A stretch of 45,057 bases of DNA from JABCPE02 sp963518955 (GTDB lineage Bacteria > Bacteroidota > Bacteroidia > Flavobacteriales > Weeksellaceae), in the NCBI GenBank assembly GCA_963518955.1, contig CAUQKI010000013.1, positions 1 through 45,057 on the forward strand, written 5' to 3'. Every line of letters starts with the position of its first letter. Position 1 is the first letter of the stretch. A model generated the notes under the pieces. The model ran no database searches. It worked only from the letters and a program-made list of their open reading frames with translations, and was not told the DNA's origin. Below are positions 25,602 to 34,353 of the stretch, piece after piece. The position numbers were made by a program, and so were the translations under genes.

Positions 25602-28121
25602 ATGAACGCAGGAGAAAAGTTAATTCCTATCAACATTGTTGATGAAATGAAGTCCTCTTACATAGACTATTCGATGTCGGTGATTGTTTCCCGTGCATTG
25701 CCTGATGTAAGAGATGGTCTGAAACCCGTTCACAGAAGGGTTCTGTATGGTATGTATGATTTGGGAGTTTTTTCCAATAAAAAACATTTGAAATCAGCCA
25801 GAATCGTAGGGGATGTTTTGGGTAAATACCACCCTCACGGAGACAGCTCTGTATATGATGCTATGGTGCGTATGGCGCAGCCGTGGAGCTTGAGATACCC
25901 TATGGTCGATGGACAGGGGAACTTCGGTTCTATGGATGGTGACCCACCAGCAGCGATGCGTTATACGGAAGCAAGGCTGAAAAAAATCTCAGATGAAATT
26001 CTTTCTGATTTAGATAAAGAAACGGTTGATTTTCAGAATAACTTTGATGATACAACCAAAGAGCCTACGGTTCTCCCTACAAGAATTCCTACACTTTTAG
26101 TAAACGGAAGTTCTGGTATCGCAGTAGGGATGGCTACCAATATGGCTCCGCATAACCTTAGCGAGAGTATAGATGCTATCTGTGCGTATATTGATAACAG
26201 GGATATTACCATCGATGAGCTGATGAAACACATCATCGCTCCAGATTTTCCTACAGGAGGAATTATCTATGGTTATGACGGCGTAAGAGATGCTTTCCAT
26301 ACAGGGCGAGGGCGAGTGGTGCTGAGAGGAAAAGTGAAATTTGAGGAAATAGGAAACCGAAACGCTATCGTGGTAACAGAGGTGCCTTATCAAGTGAATA
26401 AGGCGGATATGATAGAGCGAACGGCAGAACTTGTAAAAGAAGATAAAATACCAGGGATTTATGAAATCCGTGATGAATCTGACAGAGAGGGGCTTCGTGT
26501 GGTTTATGAATTGAAAAACGATGCGATTCCGAATGTGGTGCTTAACCTATTATATAAGTATACAGCCCTGCAGACTTCTTTTAGTATCAATAATATTGCG
26601 TTGGTTGGTGGAAGACCACAACAGCTTAATTTAAAGGATATTATCTACAATTTCGTAGAGCATAGACATGATGTAGTAACCAGAAGAACAGAATACGAGC
26701 TGAAAAAAGCAAAAGAAAGAGCTCATATTTTGGAGGGGTATATGAAGGTGATTGCTACTCAGGACACGCTGGATAAGGCGATAGCGATTATTAGACATAG
26801 TGCTAATCCACAGGCTGCGAAGGAAGGTTTGATAGCGGAATTTGAACTTTCTGAAATTCAAGCTCAGGCTATTCTTGATTTAAGACTTGCTCGTCTTACA
26901 GGAATGGAATTGGATAAAATTCGTGATGAATACGAGGAAATCATGAAGGTTATCGCTGATTTAGAAGACATCCTATCTAATGAGGGCAGAAGATTTGAAA
27001 TTATCAAGAATGAACTTCTTGAAATCAAAGAAAAATACGGAGACGAAAGAAAATCAGAAATAGACTATTCTGGTGGTGAAATGTCCATAGAAGACATTAT
27101 TCCAAATGAGCAGGTGGTGCTTACGATTTCTCATGCAGGATACATTAAGAGAACTCTGCTTTCTGAATACAAAGTGCAGTCTAGGGGAGGTGTAGGTAAT
27201 AAAGCCGCAACGACCCGTGATGAAGACTTCTTAGAATACATCGTATCTGCTACCAACCACCAGTATATGATGTTCTTTACCGAGAAAGGAAAATGTTACT
27301 GGCTACGCGTATTCGAAATTCCAGAAGGCTCTAAAACAGCCAAAGGAAGAGCAGTGCAGAACCTTATCAATATTGAGCCAGATGATAAAATCAAAGCGTA
27401 CATCAGAACCAATGACTTGAAAGATGCAGACTATGTAAACAGCATGTATGTGGTGATGGTTACCAAAAATGGTGTTATCAAGAAAACTTCGTTGGAGGCG
27501 TATTCTAGACCGAGAGTAAATGGGGTAAATGCCATAGAAATTCGTGAAGATGACCAGCTTTTAGAAGCAAGACTGACCACAGGTGAATCCGAAATCATGA
27601 TAGCTACTAAAAATGGTAAATGTATCCGTTTCCCAGAGGAAAAAGTAAGAGCCGTGGGAAGAACTTCTATCGGGGTGAGAGGTATCACATTAGAGGACAA
27701 TGACGAAGTAATCGGTATGATTATCGCTAATGATTTGGAGAAAGAATCTGTTTTAGTTGTTTCTGAAAAAGGCTACGGAAAGAGAACCGCAGTGGAAGAT
27801 TACAGAGTTACCAACAGAGGTGGAAAAGGAGTTATCACCCTGAATATCACTGAAAAAACAGGAAAACTCATCGCGATACAAAATGTAACAGATGAAGATG
27901 GTCTGATGATTATCAATAAATCTGGTGTGGCTATTCGTATGGCAGTGGAAGAACTCCGCGTGATGGGAAGAAATACCCAAGGGGTGAAACTTATCAACCT
28001 AAAAGGAAATGATGAAATCGCGGCGGTGGCAAAAGTAGAAATGGATAAAGATGTGGAAGATGCCGAAGAGCAAACTGAGGAAGGTGAAAACACAGCTAAC
28101 ACAGAGAATGTTTCAGAATAG
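25602..28121 (+). CDS. gyrA: DNA gyrase subunit A
   Basis: 839 residues. GyrA introduces negative supercoils with GyrB. The breakage-reunion domain has the catalytic Tyr121 in AAMRYTEARL and the quinolone-resistance region HPHGDSSVYDAMVRMAQPW. Ser82 and Asp86 (E. coli Ser83 and Asp87) are both present, so no common quinolone-resistance substitution is seen at these positions; the E. coli Ala84 equivalent is Ser. The C-terminal beta-pinwheel repeats follow, with a GyrA-box-like NRGGKG in YRVTNRGGKGVITL, and an acidic tail (EDAEEQTEEGENTANTENVSE). A TPR gene follows after 25 bases. Confidence 0.97.
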   Translation: MNAGEKLIPINIVDEMKSSYIDYSMSVIVSRALPDVRDGLKPVHRRVLYGMYDLGVFSNKKHLKSARIVGDVLGKYHPHGDSSVYDAMVRMAQPWSLRYPMVDGQGNFGSMDGDPPAAMRYTEARLKKISDEILSDLDKETVDFQNNFDDTTKEPTVLPTRIPTLLVNGSSGIAVGMATNMAPHNLSESIDAICAYIDNRDITIDELMKHIIAPDFPTGGIIYGYDGVRDAFHTGRGRVVLRGKVKFEEIGNRNAIVVTEVPYQVNKADMIERTAELVKEDKIPGIYEIRDESDREGLRVVYELKNDAIPNVVLNLLYKYTALQTSFSINNIALVGGRPQQLNLKDIIYNFVEHRHDVVTRRTEYELKKAKERAHILEGYMKVIATQDTLDKAIAIIRHSANPQAAKEGLIAEFELSEIQAQAILDLRLARLTGMELDKIRDEYEEIMKVIADLEDILSNEGRRFEIIKNELLEIKEKYGDERKSEIDYSGGEMSIEDIIPNEQVVLTISHAGYIKRTLLSEYKVQSRGGVGNKAATTRDEDFLEYIVSATNHQYMMFFTEKGKCYWLRVFEIPEGSKTAKGRAVQNLINIEPDDKIKAYIRTNDLKDADYVNSMYVVMVTKNGVIKKTSLEAYSRPRVNGVNAIEIREDDQLLEARLTTGESEIMIATKNGKCIRFPEEKVRAVGRTSIGVRGITLEDNDEVIGMIIANDLEKESVLVVSEKGYGKRTAVEDYRVTNRGGKGVITLNITEKTGKLIAIQNVTDEDGLMIINKSGVAIRMAVEELRVMGRNTQGVKLINLKGNDEIAAVAKVEMDKDVEDAEEQTEEGENTANTENVSE

Positions 28122-28146
28122 AATTAAATAAAAAATTATCATTAAC

Positions 28147-29520
28147 ATGAAAAAAATAGTTTTAAGTTTAGCATTAGTGAGTGCGTCATTCGCTTTTGCA
28201 CAGAAAAAAGAAATCCAAAACGCTTCTAAAGCGATAGAAAAAAACGATATAGCAGCAGCTAAAGCAGAGATATCAAAAGCAGAAGGCTTGTTGAACAACC
28301 AATTGCATTTCTTAGAACCATCTGTTTTGGAGGAGTATTATTATGCGAAAGGAGTTTTATTGATAAAAGAAGGAAAAACGAGAGAAGGAGCGGCTCTTTT
28401 AGGTAAAATCAGCGATTTAAAAACGATTTACACAGGGAAAGACAGCGATAAAAAGAAAGTATACTTTGTAGGAAAAGAAGCTGCTGAAAAAAGTGGGATA
28501 CAAGGATTAAAAGTTGAAAATTACACTCCAAAAACTACTGAAAAAGTAAATAGTTTTGTAAATCCGCTTTTGAAATCTGCAAGTGATGAAGCTTACAAAG
28601 CTTATCAAGCTAAAAACTACAATAAGGCAGCTGAAAAATACGAAGAAGTATACAATTTACTAAAAGCTGTAGGAAACGAGGATAAAACTTATCTTTACTA
28701 CGCAGGGATAAACTATGGCGCGGCTGGAAAAAATAATGAAGCGATAGATATCTATAACAGTTTGATTAACAGTGGATATACAGGAGTTACTACTCAGTAT
28801 TTGGCGACGGATGTGAAAACTGGGCAGGTTCAGTCTTTTGATAAAAACTCTTTTGAATTGATTAAAAAATCTGGTTCAAATGAATACAAAGACCTAAAAA
28901 CTCAATCAACTCCGAGCGTAGAACTAGAATTATATGAAGCAAACATAAGACTTTTGGTGGATGCTGCAAGATATGATGAAGCTTTGGTTTTGATAGAAAA
29001 AGGACTTAAAAAATTCTCTAACAATCAGAGATTGTCAGAATTACAGGGAGTTGCTTATTACAGATCTGGAAAAACTTCAGAATTTATCCAAACTCTTAAA
29101 AATCAAGTTGCTAAAAACCCTAATGACAAAGAATCTTGGTATAATTTAGGTTTCTTGCAAAGTCAAGATAATGCTACTTTGGCGGATGCTGAAAAGTCGT
29201 TCAAAAAAGCATTAGAGATTGATGGAAACTATGTTTTGGCGTTGCAAGGTTTGGCTTATGCAGTTCATTTAAAGGATGATGAAAAGACATTGGAACAAAT
29301 CCGAGCTTTCCAAAAAGCAAAGAAAATCAATGAAATGAATAAATTGATGGAAAAGAGAAGAGAAACCTTCAAAAAAGCTCTTCCTTACCTTGAAAAATGG
29401 CATTCCATTGAGCCTAAAAATGTAGAAGTAGTAAGTACTCTAAAAGGAATCTACATGAATCTAGACAATATGGATAAGTATAACCATTTCAAGAAGTTAG
29501 AAGATTCTTTGAAAAAATAA
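28147..29520 (+). CDS. Exported tetratricopeptide-repeat protein
   Basis: 457 residues with signal peptide MKKIVLSLALVSASFAFAQ. The mature protein is all-helical with TPR-like repeats: AYKAYQAKNYNKAAEKYEEVYNLLKAV, YYAGINYGAAGKNNEAIDIYNSLINSGYTG, and the canonical 'NPNDKESWYNLGFLQSQDNATLADAEKSFKKALEIDGNYVLALQGLAYAVHL'. It is probably a periplasmic scaffold; partners are unknown. It lies 25 bases after gyrA with a terminator behind it, so it is possibly transcribed with gyrA. Confidence 0.9.
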   Translation: MKKIVLSLALVSASFAFAQKKEIQNASKAIEKNDIAAAKAEISKAEGLLNNQLHFLEPSVLEEYYYAKGVLLIKEGKTREGAALLGKISDLKTIYTGKDSDKKKVYFVGKEAAEKSGIQGLKVENYTPKTTEKVNSFVNPLLKSASDEAYKAYQAKNYNKAAEKYEEVYNLLKAVGNEDKTYLYYAGINYGAAGKNNEAIDIYNSLINSGYTGVTTQYLATDVKTGQVQSFDKNSFELIKKSGSNEYKDLKTQSTPSVELELYEANIRLLVDAARYDEALVLIEKGLKKFSNNQRLSELQGVAYYRSGKTSEFIQTLKNQVAKNPNDKESWYNLGFLQSQDNATLADAEKSFKKALEIDGNYVLALQGLAYAVHLKDDEKTLEQIRAFQKAKKINEMNKLMEKRRETFKKALPYLEKWHSIEPKNVEVVSTLKGIYMNLDNMDKYNHFKKLEDSLKK

Positions 29521-29529
29521 TTTATATAA

Positions 29530-29562
29530 AATAAGCTCTATTTTTGTAGGGCTTATTTTTTT
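29530..29562 (+). terminator. Terminator after the TPR gene
   Basis: AATAAGCTCTA pairs with TAGGGCTTATT (one T-G wobble) around loop TTTTTG, with a T run following. The loop and part of the left stem also form a TATTTTTG promoter box for the next gene. Confidence 0.85.
29539..29546 (+). promoter_or_regulatory. -7 box inside the preceding terminator loop
   Basis: TATTTTTG, an exact TAnnTTTG match, 33 bases before the ATG at 29579. It overlaps the loop of the terminator at 29530. Confidence 0.45.
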
Positions 29563-29578
29563 TAAAAATAAAAACCTT

Positions 29579-30259
29579 ATGAAAAAGATTATTTTATTCC
29601 ATCTACTTTGTCTACTGTCTTCATGCAATGGACAGGACAAAAAAACTGAAGTAAAAAACGAGCAGATCAAAGCCGAAAAAAGGTTTGATATCAAACGATT
29701 TAATGAAAATAAGAAAAGCGGAGAATATATTTATACTGACAGCTTGGGAAATCAGGTGACAGAAATTACTACCAAAAGAGGTTATGGGCGTTATGTGTCT
29801 TTAAAAAATGAATTCAATGTAAAATTTCTTAATCATTTCTATTCTACTGGAATTCTAAAAGAAGAAGGTAAAGTTTTTGATGGAGGAGGTTTTCGTATAG
29901 GAACATGGAATTTCTATGATGAAAAGGGTATCCTAACAAAGAGCATAGATTATGACAAGCCTTTTGAAAAATATCCATTAGAGAAGGTTTTGGCGTATAT
30001 GAAAAGCCGTAAAGCAGAATTATTAGGCATGTATACAAGGATATACAGAAAAATTGATGAAAAAGAAGTTCCCATGTGGTATATCAGCTGGGATGCTCAT
30101 CAGAGAACCAAAGAAGACTGTATCACTATGGTTAATATAGAAATAGATGCTCAAAAAGGCGAAATTGTCAAAGAATACCATTCCTTCTTTTGGGAATACA
30201 ATAATCCTTATGATAAAGTTCCTGCTCCTGTCATCATCTTTGATAAAACTAAAAAATAA
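29579..30259 (+). CDS. Lipoprotein with MORN-like repeats
   Basis: 226 residues. Lipoprotein signal MKKIILFHLLCLLSSCNGQ with lipobox LSSC (Cys16). The mature part contains one or two imperfect YwqK/MORN_2-type units ('FYSTGILKEEGKVFDGGGFRIGTWNFYDEKGILTKSIDYD'). The C-terminal half is charged and soluble, with no catalytic motif. It is probably periplasm-facing or surface-exposed. Function unknown. It is separated from the gene upstream by a terminator and from the next by a promoter. Confidence 0.8.
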   Translation: MKKIILFHLLCLLSSCNGQDKKTEVKNEQIKAEKRFDIKRFNENKKSGEYIYTDSLGNQVTEITTKRGYGRYVSLKNEFNVKFLNHFYSTGILKEEGKVFDGGGFRIGTWNFYDEKGILTKSIDYDKPFEKYPLEKVLAYMKSRKAELLGMYTRIYRKIDEKEVPMWYISWDAHQRTKEDCITMVNIEIDAQKGEIVKEYHSFFWEYNNPYDKVPAPVIIFDKTKK

Positions 30260-30291
30260 GTAATTTTTAACGCTAAAAAAGAATTAAATAA

Positions 30292-30322
30292 TTTTGATTT
30301 TTCAAAATAAATATTAACTTTG
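30292..30322 (+). promoter_or_regulatory. Promoter of the membrane protein-regulator pair
   Basis: TTTG at 30292-30295, 19-base spacer, TAACTTTG at 30315-30322: a full match to the Bacteroidota TTTG-N19-TAnnTTTG arrangement. The first operator (30316-30334) overlaps it. Confidence 0.75.
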
Positions 30323-30334
30323 CAATTCAAAGTT
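30316..30334. promoter_or_regulatory. Operator-like palindrome, copy 1
   Basis: AACTTTG-CAATT-CAAAGTT, a 7-5-7 perfect dyad overlapping the -7 box. An identical architecture occurs at 31280-31298. Confidence 0.65.
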
Positions 30335-30340
30335 CTTTTT

Positions 30341-30958
30341 ATGGATACTAAAAATTATCAAGAAGATTTATCTCACATTCGCTCTATTATGGAGAAAAGT
30401 TCCCGTTTTATCTCTCTGAGTGGGCTTTCAGGAGTTTTTGTAGGGATTTTTGCTATTTTGGGAGCGGTGTATGTGTTTTTCGCTTTTGAAAGGGAAGGGA
30501 TTAGTTATTTTGACAGATATCCTAAATTTTATGATTTTAATTTTATATCCGAACTGATTTTAGTTGCCCTTGTAGTCCTTGTTTTCTCTTTGGCTGCGGC
30601 AGTTTTCTTCACAGTAAGGAAGAGCAAAAGAAATGAACTTCCTATCTGGACTACATCTACTAAACTTCTGATAATCAATTTTTCCATTCCGTTGGCTACT
30701 GGGGGGATTTTTTGTCTGGGGCTTCTTTTTCATCATTTTTATGCATTTTTAGCGCCTTGTACATTGATTTTTTATGGATTGTCCCTTATCAATGCCTCTA
30801 AATACACTTATTCTGACATCAGATATTTAGGGATTTGTGAGGTGATTTTAGGTTTGCTCTCATCATTTTTGTTGGGGTATGGATTGGTATTCTGGGCGTT
30901 AGGATTTGGAGTACTGCATATTATTTACGGGCTTATTTTGTATAAAAAGTATCAATAA
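30341..30958 (+). CDS. Inner-membrane protein of unknown function, four to six helices
   Basis: 205 residues from the ATG at 30341. The frame opens with a TTG at 30320, but that lies inside the promoter box. A short amphipathic start (MDTKNYQEDLSHIRSIMEKSSRF) precedes hydrophobic segments: LSGLSGVFVGIFAILGAVYVFF, LILVALVVLVFSLAAAVFF, a C-terminal set ending with GYGLVFWALGFGVLHIIYGLIL. No transporter motif is evident. It is coupled to the regulator gene 11 bases downstream, and its promoter carries the palindromic operator, so regulation by that protein is likely. Confidence 0.8.
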   Translation: MDTKNYQEDLSHIRSIMEKSSRFISLSGLSGVFVGIFAILGAVYVFFAFEREGISYFDRYPKFYDFNFISELILVALVVLVFSLAAAVFFTVRKSKRNELPIWTTSTKLLIINFSIPLATGGIFCLGLLFHHFYAFLAPCTLIFYGLSLINASKYTYSDIRYLGICEVILGLLSSFLLGYGLVFWALGFGVLHIIYGLILYKKYQ

Positions 30959-30969
30959 TTTTAGTGAAA

Positions 30970-31260
30970 ATGTTTAATATCAATCAGCTCAATAAGGAAT
31001 TTGAAAGTCGCGTGAGGCTGGGTATTATGTCCGTTCTTATCGTGAATGACTGGGTTGATTTCAGTGAAATGAAAAACCTTCTTAACATCACTGATGGTAA
31101 CTTGGCGAGCCACAGCACAGCCCTTGAAAAATCAGGATATATAGAGGTGAAAAAAGAATTCGTTGGTAAAAAACCGAAAACTTCCTATCGTGTTACACAA
31201 TTGGGGAGAGAGGCTTTTAACCAGCATATCAATACTTTGGAAAAACTATTGAAAAAATAA
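30970..31260 (+). CDS. Winged-helix transcriptional regulator
   Basis: 96 residues. It follows a MarR/ArsR-like winged-helix layout: NQLNKEFESRVRLGIMSVLIVNDWVDFSEMKNLLNITDGNLASHSTALEKSGYIEVKKEFVGKKPKTSYRVTQLGREAF. This matches the HTH_34-type small regulators ('LD...s..RL.Im..L......dF..L...l..tdGnLs.Hl..Le..GYi...k.f.g..P.T.y.lT..G...f'). The ATG at 30970 is preferred to a GTG at 30964. It is likely the regulator of the palindromes at 30316 and 31280, which flank it. The effector is unknown. Confidence 0.9.
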   Translation: MFNINQLNKEFESRVRLGIMSVLIVNDWVDFSEMKNLLNITDGNLASHSTALEKSGYIEVKKEFVGKKPKTSYRVTQLGREAFNQHINTLEKLLKK

Positions 31261-31279
31261 TTATATTTTTTTGTTTTTA

Positions 31280-31298
31280 AACTTTGAAGTACAAAGTT
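31280..31298. promoter_or_regulatory. Operator-like palindrome, copy 2
   Basis: AACTTTG-AAGTA-CAAAGTT, the same 7-5-7 dyad as at 30316 with a different spacer, followed by TCTTT in both copies. Confidence 0.6.
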
Positions 31299-31330
31299 CT
31301 TTGAATTGTTAATTTTAATTTTTAAATATT

Positions 31331-32749
31331 ATGAAAACACATCATCTAATTATGCTGACTACAGCAGTAACTACAGCGCTGTTTTACAGAGAATCTTTTG
31401 GCTTAAATGTAGGATTATTAGCCATTTTTCTCAGTGTTATTACTCTGGTAAAAACACATAAAAAAAGAAAAAACAGGGAGTTTTTTATCATTTTTGTGCT
31501 ATCCATTTTGTCAGCTTTTGCTTTTATGTGGTATGGGGATTTTGTTTCGTTTTTGGCAGTTTCTTTTTCCTTGCTGCTGCTGAGATTTAAGTCAAAATAT
31601 AGAAGACTCAAAAGTATTCTGGCAGTTCCAATAATGACAATGAATAATATCGCTTTTCCGTATCGTTTCTTTGATTTTAATACATGGATTATCAGAGATG
31701 AAAACTCTAAATTTAATTTCAAATCCATCATTATTTTAGTGATTCCCATCCTGTTTTTCTTATTCTTTTTTTGGATTTATAGCATGGGAAGTTCCATATT
31801 TTCAGAGGTTTATCTTTATGAATTGGACATTGATAGCTGGTTTTTCGTAGTGGCTGCTTTGGCATTTTATTTCTCGTTTGGTTATTGGAATTTTTCAGGA
31901 GCAAAATTTTTCTTGCGACGAAACCAATTTTTACAAAATGAATTTTCAGAAAGAGTTAAAAATCAAAAATTTAAACCATTTTTGGAGTTTTTAGATCTTG
32001 ATTCTGAAAGAAAAATAGGCGTGCTGACTTTTGTTCTGCTCAATCTTCTTTTGCTCGTTTTTATTCTGGTTTTTAATTATGAACAGTTTTTCCAAGTTGA
32101 TACGGACAGGCTGGCGAACCTTTCCGCGGACACGCACAGCCGTGTAAATGTGGTCATTTTGTCCATTGTAATGGCGGTTTTGCTATTGATGCTTTACTTT
32201 AAGTCTTATTTTAATTTTGATGATAAATCATTGTTACTTAAAAAGTTAGCCAAAATGTGGATAGTTCTTAACTCGCTACTTGTCCTTTCCGCTCTCATCA
32301 AAAACACCGAATACATCTACCACTGGGGACTTACCTACAAAAGGCTGGGTGTCTATGCATTTCTTATTTTGTCTGTTATAGGTCTGATATTCACTTACTT
32401 AAAGATAGAGTACAGAAAAACCAATTTTTGTCTTTTTAACCAAATGATTTGGTATTTCTACGGAACACTTTTGCTTTGCAGCTTCGTAAACTGGGGTTAT
32501 TTGGGGACAATTTATAATATAAAAGTTCAGAAAGTAAGTGATTTTGATGCTGTTTATAGATTTGATTTTAATGATTCTCTGCTTTTGGAATATTATCCTG
32601 ATGAAATTTATTTCACTTATCGTTTTGATTATATTAAAAGCCAAAAAGATGAATCCTTTTTATCCAAAGTGCTTTATTATCAATTTATTAACCTTCCTGA
32701 TGAAAAACCAGTTTCAAGCATAGAATTACCCAATGAAAAACAAAACTAA
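31331..32749 (+). CDS. Multi-pass membrane protein, DUF4153/DUF4173-like
   Basis: 472 residues with about ten to eleven membrane segments. It begins MKTHHLIMLTTAVTTALFYRESFGLNVGLL. A large hydrophobic N-terminal half leads to 'DTDRLANLSADTHSRVNVVILSIVMAV' and 'YIYHWGLTYKRLGVYAFLIL', which recall the 'GLT..R' segment of the DUF4153/DUF4173 membrane families. The C-terminal 90 residues are charged and soluble. Its promoter region carries the second operator palindrome, so it is probably controlled by the winged-helix regulator. The assignment to DUF4153 or DUF4173 is uncertain. Confidence 0.8.
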   Translation: MKTHHLIMLTTAVTTALFYRESFGLNVGLLAIFLSVITLVKTHKKRKNREFFIIFVLSILSAFAFMWYGDFVSFLAVSFSLLLLRFKSKYRRLKSILAVPIMTMNNIAFPYRFFDFNTWIIRDENSKFNFKSIIILVIPILFFLFFFWIYSMGSSIFSEVYLYELDIDSWFFVVAALAFYFSFGYWNFSGAKFFLRRNQFLQNEFSERVKNQKFKPFLEFLDLDSERKIGVLTFVLLNLLLLVFILVFNYEQFFQVDTDRLANLSADTHSRVNVVILSIVMAVLLLMLYFKSYFNFDDKSLLLKKLAKMWIVLNSLLVLSALIKNTEYIYHWGLTYKRLGVYAFLILSVIGLIFTYLKIEYRKTNFCLFNQMIWYFYGTLLLCSFVNWGYLGTIYNIKVQKVSDFDAVYRFDFNDSLLLEYYPDEIYFTYRFDYIKSQKDESFLSKVLYYQFINLPDEKPVSSIELPNEKQN

Positions 32750-32790
32750 AATCAATAAATTTTCGTAAATTAGCAGTAAAATTATAAAAA

Positions 32791-34317
32791 ATGTCAAAAA
32801 AAGTTTTACTCGCAATATTAGATGGCTGGGGATTGGCTGAAAATCCCGAAGTATGTGCAATTACCAAAGCTCACACGCCGTTTGTGGACAGCTGCTATCA
32901 GAAATATCCTCACACTCAGCTGCATGCATCAGGCTTAGAAGTGGGGCTTCCCGAAGGACAAATCGGTAATTCCGAAGTAGGACATATGAATTTGGGTGCG
33001 GGAAGAGTTGTCTATCAGAACCTTACGAGGCTGAATTTAGCTGTAAAAAATGGAACTTTGGGTAAAGAAAAACCTATCCAAGAGGCATTTTTACACGCAC
33101 AGAAAAACAATAAAAATGTTCATCTTCTTGGGCTGTTGTCTGATGGCGGTGTTCATTCGCATATCACTCATTTAGAGGCTCTTCTGGATGAAGCCAAAGA
33201 TTTGGGATTGAAAAATGTTTTCGTTCATGCCTTTACTGATGGGCGTGACTGCGACCCGCACAGAGGAAAGGTTTTTGTAAAAGAGATTCAGGAATATTTA
33301 GCTAAAACCACTGGAAAACTGGCGACTGTCACAGGGCGATTTTTCGCGATGGATAGGGACAAACGCTGGGAAAGAGTAAAAAAAGCCTATGATGCTTTGG
33401 TCAATGGAGTGGGGGTAAAAACACAAAATGCGCTGGAAGCGGTGGAAAATTCTTACCAAAATAATGTTTTGGATGAATTTATCGAGCCGATTATCTTAAC
33501 TGATGAAAACCAAAATCCTGTGGGAAATATTCAGGAAGGCGATGTTGTTATTTTCTACAATTTCCGTACAGACAGAGGTCGTGAACTTACAGAAGTTCTT
33601 TCGCAAAAGGATTTTCCAGAATTTGGAATGAAAAAACTGAATCTCTATTTTGTGACAATGACCAACTACGACAGGGATTTTGAAAATATCAAAATCGTCT
33701 ATGATGAAGAAATTATCCACGAAACTCTGGGGGAAGTTTTGGAGAGAGAGGGAAAATCCCAGATCAGAATCGCCGAAACCGAAAAATATCCTCATGTGAC
33801 ATTCTTCTTTTCAGGAGGGCGCGAAACCGAGTTTGAAAACGAGAAAAGAATACTCTGCCCAAGTCCTAGAGATGTGAAAACTTATGATTTAAAGCCTGAA
33901 ATGGCGGCTTTTGATATTCGTAATGCCATCATTCCAGAATTGCAGAAACAGACAGCAGATTTTATTTGTTTAAATTTTGCTAACCCTGATATGGTGGGAC
34001 ATACGGGCGTTTTTGATGCAGTGGTAAAAGCCTGCGAAGTGGTGGATGAATGCATAAAAGATGTCGCCAATACAGCCTATGAAAATGGCTATACGGTGCT
34101 TATCCTTGCAGACCATGGTAATTCAGACTATATGATAAACGAAGATGGTTCGCCTAATACCAACCATACCACTAGTTTAGTTCCTCTGATTGTGATGGAT
34201 AAAGACAAAACATGGCAGCTCAAAAGAGGAAAATTAGGTGATGTGGCACCTACCATTCTCCATATCATGGGAATAAAAATTCCTGAAAAAATGACAGGAG
34301 AGGTATTGGTTTCATAA
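32791..34317 (+). CDS. gpmI: 2,3-bisphosphoglycerate-independent phosphoglycerate mutase
   Basis: 508 residues, alkaline-phosphatase superfamily, interconverting 3- and 2-phosphoglycerate with two Mn ions. It shows the first metal Asp at LAILDGWG (D11), the nucleophile serine at QIGNSEVGHMNLGAGRVVYQ (S61), the substrate loop AFTDGRDCDPHRG, and GRFFAMDRDKRWERV. The C-terminal metal ligands are in FANPDMVGHTG, ILADHGNSDYM and NTNHTTSLVPL. Full length, nothing unusual. Confidence 0.97.
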   Translation: MSKKVLLAILDGWGLAENPEVCAITKAHTPFVDSCYQKYPHTQLHASGLEVGLPEGQIGNSEVGHMNLGAGRVVYQNLTRLNLAVKNGTLGKEKPIQEAFLHAQKNNKNVHLLGLLSDGGVHSHITHLEALLDEAKDLGLKNVFVHAFTDGRDCDPHRGKVFVKEIQEYLAKTTGKLATVTGRFFAMDRDKRWERVKKAYDALVNGVGVKTQNALEAVENSYQNNVLDEFIEPIILTDENQNPVGNIQEGDVVIFYNFRTDRGRELTEVLSQKDFPEFGMKKLNLYFVTMTNYDRDFENIKIVYDEEIIHETLGEVLEREGKSQIRIAETEKYPHVTFFFSGGRETEFENEKRILCPSPRDVKTYDLKPEMAAFDIRNAIIPELQKQTADFICLNFANPDMVGHTGVFDAVVKACEVVDECIKDVANTAYENGYTVLILADHGNSDYMINEDGSPNTNHTTSLVPLIVMDKDKTWQLKRGKLGDVAPTILHIMGIKIPEKMTGEVLVS

Positions 34318-34324
34318 AATTTCT

Positions 34325-34332
34325 TACATTTG
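34325..34332 (+). promoter_or_regulatory. -7 box of the gene at 34354
   Basis: TACATTTG (exact TAnnTTTG), 21 bases before the ATG, with TTG at 34306-34308 as a possible -33 element. Confidence 0.5.
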
Positions 34333-34353
34333 CACACTTTTGATTTTTAAAAA

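Noticed and set aside
25602..28121. Quinolone-resistance substitutions in gyrA
   Set aside because: The two main positions (Ser82, Asp86) keep the susceptible residues.
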